A stretch of 6,777 bases of DNA from Cyclobacteriaceae bacterium (GTDB lineage Bacteria; Bacteroidota; Bacteroidia; Cytophagales; Cyclobacteriaceae). A model generated the notes under the pieces. It was not told the origin of the DNA and did no database searches. It saw only the letters and a list, made by a program, of their open reading frames with translations. Positions within the stretch are counted from its first letter, which is position 1. Every line of letters begins with the position of its first letter. The position numbers were made by a program, and so were the translations under genes. This document shows, piece after piece, positions 4,114 to 6,777 of the stretch. Where the stretch lies: the NCBI GenBank assembly GCA_009885605.1, contig VFKK01000305.1, forward strand, positions 1-6,777, in the 5' to 3' direction.

Positions 4114-6777
4114 TTGGATCAACTGGGACTGCGTGGACTTCAGCTCGTCGATGGATTTATTGAGCTGCAACGTGCGCTGACTTACCTTTTCTTCCAGAAG
4201 GCGGTTTTCCTTTTTAAGGTATTGTGACCGCACATAAGCAATTGCATAAGCCAATCCGCCAAAGACGGTCGTAAAAAGCAAATAGGCCCACCAGGTCTGC
4301 CACCAGGGAGGGAGGATAGTGAAGCTGAGCGATTCAGGTTTGCTCCAGACACCATTGAAGCCTCTGGTAGCAGCTCTGAATGTGTACTCTCCGGGAAGTA
4401 AATTGTAATAAATCCTGGAAGATGGTCTTGAGCTAAGTTCTGACCATTTCTCATCCTCACCCTCAAGAATGTACCGATAGACAATCATATCTCTGCCTTG
4501 TCCGGCTTGATTGACAAAGGTGAAATTGAAGGAATTTTGATTGTATGGGAGTTCCAATCCGATTGGCAATCCAAATCCGGGACTGATGCTGTCCCATCTG
4601 ATGTTGTTTAGCGTAAGGTAGCTGGAGTCATTTGGAGGGCTGTTTTTTGTCAGGACTTTGGAAAAGTCACTGGTCCATAAGGTATCGCCAGCCTCCAGTT
4701 GGTTTTGAAAGAAAGAGGGTTTGAGAAAATCCGGATTTTGATCCATGATGTTCATACCCTTGATGTGCACGATTGGGGCAATGCTGTCAATCCGGGGATC
4801 CTGATGATTGACTACTAAAATTGGGGCGGCTCCCCACCAGACCTGACCCGTAGAGCTTACAAAAGAGGTTGCCTGATTATGGTCATTGTAGGGGAGGCCT
4901 GATGATTTTCCGTAATTCGAAAATCGCCAGAGTGTATTTGCGGCGTTTTTCTCAGGTTTTTCCACGACGATAATTCCGTTTTCGGACCCGACTTGAATTC
5001 TCCCCTTGCTTTCATTCAGGTCGTAAAGTGAAGGGGGATTGATTCCGGATTTTCCCGACACATTTGTAATAGTCTTTTCTTCCGGATTGAAAATGGAAAA
5101 ACCCAGATCTCCGCCAAAAACTATTTCTCCCCGGGAAGTTTCAAAAAGCATGGAATTGTAGTCCGTCATCAGCCCGTTGGTTTTGTTCAAAACCATCTGA
5201 GATTCTGCTTTAGGGTCAATTAAATGAATCCCTGAATCGGTGCAAACCCAGATTTGCCCATTTTTATCCTTTTTCACCACAAAGGCCAAATCGGAAGAAA
5301 GGCCGTTGGATTTACTTAGCTTTTTAAGGGTGTTTGCCTCTGGATCAAAAACGAGTACTCCTGAACCGGAACCCATCCATATCTTACCATCAGCGGTTTT
5401 CTGCCCCGAAAAAATAGTCGGAATTCCCAGCGAAGTTAGCGTCTCATAGATCGTGGCAGTATTGGATTTTAAATCAATGATGGAGAAACCTCGTCCCATT
5501 CCCACAAAAAACACATCAGACTCGATTTCATAGATTTGCCGGAAATCATTGACAGATGGGCCGCCGGGAAATTGAAGAAGGTAAAGCCGTTCTTTTTCCG
5601 GATCATAAATATTGATCCCGCGGTAGGTTCCCAGCCATATTCTTCCGTTGGAGTCTTCATTGATTCCCCATACATCATTGCTTTCTATCCCGTCTTCCAT
5701 GGTAAAATAGTCGGAAAGCATTCCTTTCGGGTTCAGAAGAAGAACTCCTACCTTATCCGTTCCCAGCCAGATAGTTCCGTCATTTCCGGCAATGGATGAG
5801 GAGGGGGTGTTATTATCCCGCGTGACAGCCCCGGTGACCAGCTTTTTCATCAGTAGGTTCTCTTGGTCCAGGATTCTGACGGTATCGTCTGAGATGAGCC
5901 AAAGCCGGTTTTCATCATCCTGCAGCACATCCCCAGTCCGACCAAAATACCCTTGGTCCGGGCCAAGGTATTGAATGGATTGATTTTCCAGGTTTACAGA
6001 AAATGACCCCGGAGAAAATGCCGAAATCCACATGTTGCCCTTTAAATCTTCCAGGAATTCATAGGCTGTCCTGACGACGAGACCATCCGATTCTCCAATC
6101 AGACGAAGGAATTTTTGGGAAGAATCCAGTATTCCTATTCGTTGACCCAAGCCAATCCAAAGATTTCCTTTCGAGTCATTCTTAATGCCAAATGCTACCG
6201 GAGAACCATTCGGGGTCCGCATATCTACCAGCGAAATCAGTTTTTTGTCCAGGTCCAGAAGGTAAAGCTCCCGGTTTACGCCCCAAAGTTTCCCCTCAGC
6301 ATCGTAATCCATTCCATAAAATCCTTTTCCTGTTTGGAAATGCTCCACCAATCCCAGAGTAATATCGAGGCGATAGATTCCTGTCACAAAGCCGGATATA
6401 ATCAGTCTTCCCTGCTGGTCAAAGATCAATTCAGAAATGACTTCAACGGAACCATTCTCTGACCTCCCAAAAAAATTATAAGTCAAAAACTCTGATCCAT
6501 CGTATTTGGTCAATCCTCTGTCAGTCGAGATCCACATACTTCCAAAACGATCCTCAACCATCGCAAAGATTTTGTTTCCCAATAATCCTTCCGTTTGACC
6601 CAAGCGAACGATTGCTGAAGTTCCTCCCTGCCACACAGAAGGAATCGATGCAGCTGTTACAATAGGTGCCGGCAACAAAAACTTTTTAACAGGAATGGTT
6701 TTCCCTTTTATGGTATCAAGTTGGATCGGAATGGTCAGAAGGGAATCCCAGTCGTAGGGAATGGTTTCAATAGGAGC
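3349..6777 (-). CDS. Propeller-type (Reg_prop/Y_Y_Y) membrane sensor histidine kinase, 5' end outside window
   Basis: This is a two-component sensor kinase expected to bind a ligand in the periplasm and autophosphorylate on a cytoplasmic histidine. Residues are counted from the TTG at 6678. Residues 30-630 hold repeated beta-propeller blades of Reg_prop type, such as EDRFGSMWISTDRGL (42-56), NEDSNGRIWLGTYRGI (340-355) and KDKNGQIWVCTDSGI (470-484). A Y_Y_Y domain (about 712-790), one transmembrane helix (about 796-815) and a coiled coil (about 822-860) follow. The kinase core has H-box His871 in GIAHEIQNPLNF, N-box LLNLINNAF (998-1006), G1 DNGNG (1046-1050), F-box FQPFFTTK and G2 GTGLGLSL (1072-1079). 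It ends just after HATPase at RLPK, so it has no receiver or AraC-type HTH and is not a hybrid system. The frame stays open for 33 more codons upstream of 6678 to the window edge, with propeller-family-like sequence (for example TIKGKTIPVKKFLLPAP), so the TTG is probably not the start. The signal peptide should lie outside. The regulator partner and ligand are unknown. Confidence 0.95.
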   Translation of the reverse strand, partial: APIETIPYDWDSLLTIPIQLDTIKGKTIPVKKFLLPAPIVTAASIPSVWQGGTSAIVRLGQTEGLLGNKIFAMVEDRFGSMWISTDRGLTKYDGSEFLTYNFFGRSENGSVEVISELIFDQQGRLIISGFVTGIYRLDITLGLVEHFQTGKGFYGMDYDAEGKLWGVNRELYLLDLDKKLISLVDMRTPNGSPVAFGIKNDSKGNLWIGLGQRIGILDSSQKFLRLIGESDGLVVRTAYEFLEDLKGNMWISAFSPGSFSVNLENQSIQYLGPDQGYFGRTGDVLQDDENRLWLISDDTVRILDQENLLMKKLVTGAVTRDNNTPSSSIAGNDGTIWLGTDKVGVLLLNPKGMLSDYFTMEDGIESNDVWGINEDSNGRIWLGTYRGINIYDPEKERLYLLQFPGGPSVNDFRQIYEIESDVFFVGMGRGFSIIDLKSNTATIYETLTSLGIPTIFSGQKTADGKIWMGSGSGVLVFDPEANTLKKLSKSNGLSSDLAFVVKKDKNGQIWVCTDSGIHLIDPKAESQMVLNKTNGLMTDYNSMLFETSRGEIVFGGDLGFSIFNPEEKTITNVSGKSGINPPSLYDLNESKGRIQVGSENGIIVVEKPEKNAANTLWRFSNYGKSSGLPYNDHNQATSFVSSTGQVWWGAAPILVVNHQDPRIDSIAPIVHIKGMNIMDQNPDFLKPSFFQNQLEAGDTLWTSDFSKVLTKNSPPNDSSYLTLNNIRWDSISPGFGLPIGLELPYNQNSFNFTFVNQAGQGRDMIVYRYILEGEDEKWSELSSRPSSRIYYNLLPGEYTFRAATRGFNGVWSKPESLSFTILPPWWQTWWAYLLFTTVFGGLAYAIAYVRSQYLKKENRLLEEKVSQRTLQLNKSIDELKSTQSQLIQSEKMASLGELTAGIAHEIQNPLNFVNNFSELCSELVDEMRDVLDKGEYEEAKELGEDLKGNLQKITHHGKRADAIVKGMLQHSRAGSRQKDQTDLNALADEYLRLAFHGLRAKDKSFGCDFKTDFDPQLPTINVVSQDLGRVLLNLINNAFYAVNSKNQELKGIGKNSNFLPLVRVSTRLDGDFIEVRVSDNGNGIPESIKAKIFQPFFTTKPTGQGTGLGLSLSYDIVKAHEGDITIESKEGEGTEFIIRLPK
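4234..4293 (-). other. Transmembrane helix of the sensor kinase
   Basis: Residues 796-815 (WWAYLLFTTVFGGLAYAIAY) form a hydrophobic stretch. It follows the family's aromatic PPWWQT junction and is followed by a basic, then heptad-rich segment (RSQYLKKENRLLEEKV). This places the propeller outside and the kinase inside the cytoplasm. Confidence 0.88.
4309..4545 (-). other. Y_Y_Y domain
   Basis: Residues about 712-790 carry the family hallmarks: YNQNSFNFTF, then YRYILEGEDEKWSEL, then YYNLLPGEYTFRAATRGFNG and W778. This Ig-like domain joins the propeller to the membrane helix in Reg_prop sensors and is thought to pass on the ligand-induced movement. Confidence 0.88.
4789..6591 (-). other. Periplasmic beta-propeller sensor region (Reg_prop blades)
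   Basis: This part of the kinase gene covers about residues 30-630, counted from 6678. Blades show the recurring pattern of an acidic/Gly/Asn turn, then (L/I/M)W(I/L/M), then a Gly-rich strand. Examples are GNLWIGLGQRIGILD, GTIWLGTDKVGVLLL, GKIWMGSGSGVLVFD and GEIVFGGDLGFSIFN. The length fits the pair of stacked seven-bladed propellers usual in this family. The blade count is inferred, because some blades (for example near residues 545-575) are degenerate. Confidence 0.85.

Noticed and set aside
4182..4484. A 100-codon minus-strand frame and another at 5469-5678 inside the kinase gene
   Set aside because: They are out-of-frame shadows. The main frame there encodes the Y_Y_Y domain, membrane helix and propeller blades.
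3418..6462. Plus-strand open frames opposite the kinase gene, including 3418-3687 and 6115-6462
   Set aside because: The minus strand carries clear kinase and propeller motifs throughout, and the plus-strand products look like random translations.

Overview
The window looks like a piece of a Bacteroidota chromosome, most likely Cytophagales (Algoriphagus/Cyclobacteriaceae-like). The placement rests on protein style rather than a marker gene. There is a periplasmic two-component-regulator propeller (Reg_prop) plus Y_Y_Y sensor kinase with an H-box of the HEIQNPLNF type, an AT-leaning composition, and a start codon preceded by an A-rich stretch instead of a Shine-Dalgarno sequence.

All convincing coding sequence is on the minus strand, and two large genes fill almost the whole window. 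The upstream gene (6777 down to 3349) is a membrane sensor histidine kinase. It has a long beta-propeller sensor, a Y_Y_Y domain, one transmembrane helix, a coiled coil, and complete HisKA and HATPase domains. Its reading frame stays open past the right edge, so its true start and signal peptide lie outside the window. Seven bases after its stop begins the second gene (3341 down to 1), which is open through 1113 codons with no stop and runs off the left edge. It starts with an NTF2/SnoaL-like domain. A seed coiled coil follows, then five tandem cytoplasmic sensory modules that look GAF-like. Each module is closed by a nearly identical 34-residue signalling helix of the type TYTRFLDLQKAEAQ...AALERVRSR. 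The output domain is not in the window.

The spacing implies one transcript coding for a periplasm-facing kinase and a soluble multi-sensor protein, plausibly two parts of one signalling pathway. No RNA gene, mobile element, CRISPR array, terminator or stand-alone promoter was seen. The most interesting structure is the modular array of gene 2. Its linkers are highly conserved, its modules have diverged, three modules have exactly the same length, and base composition changes from module to module.
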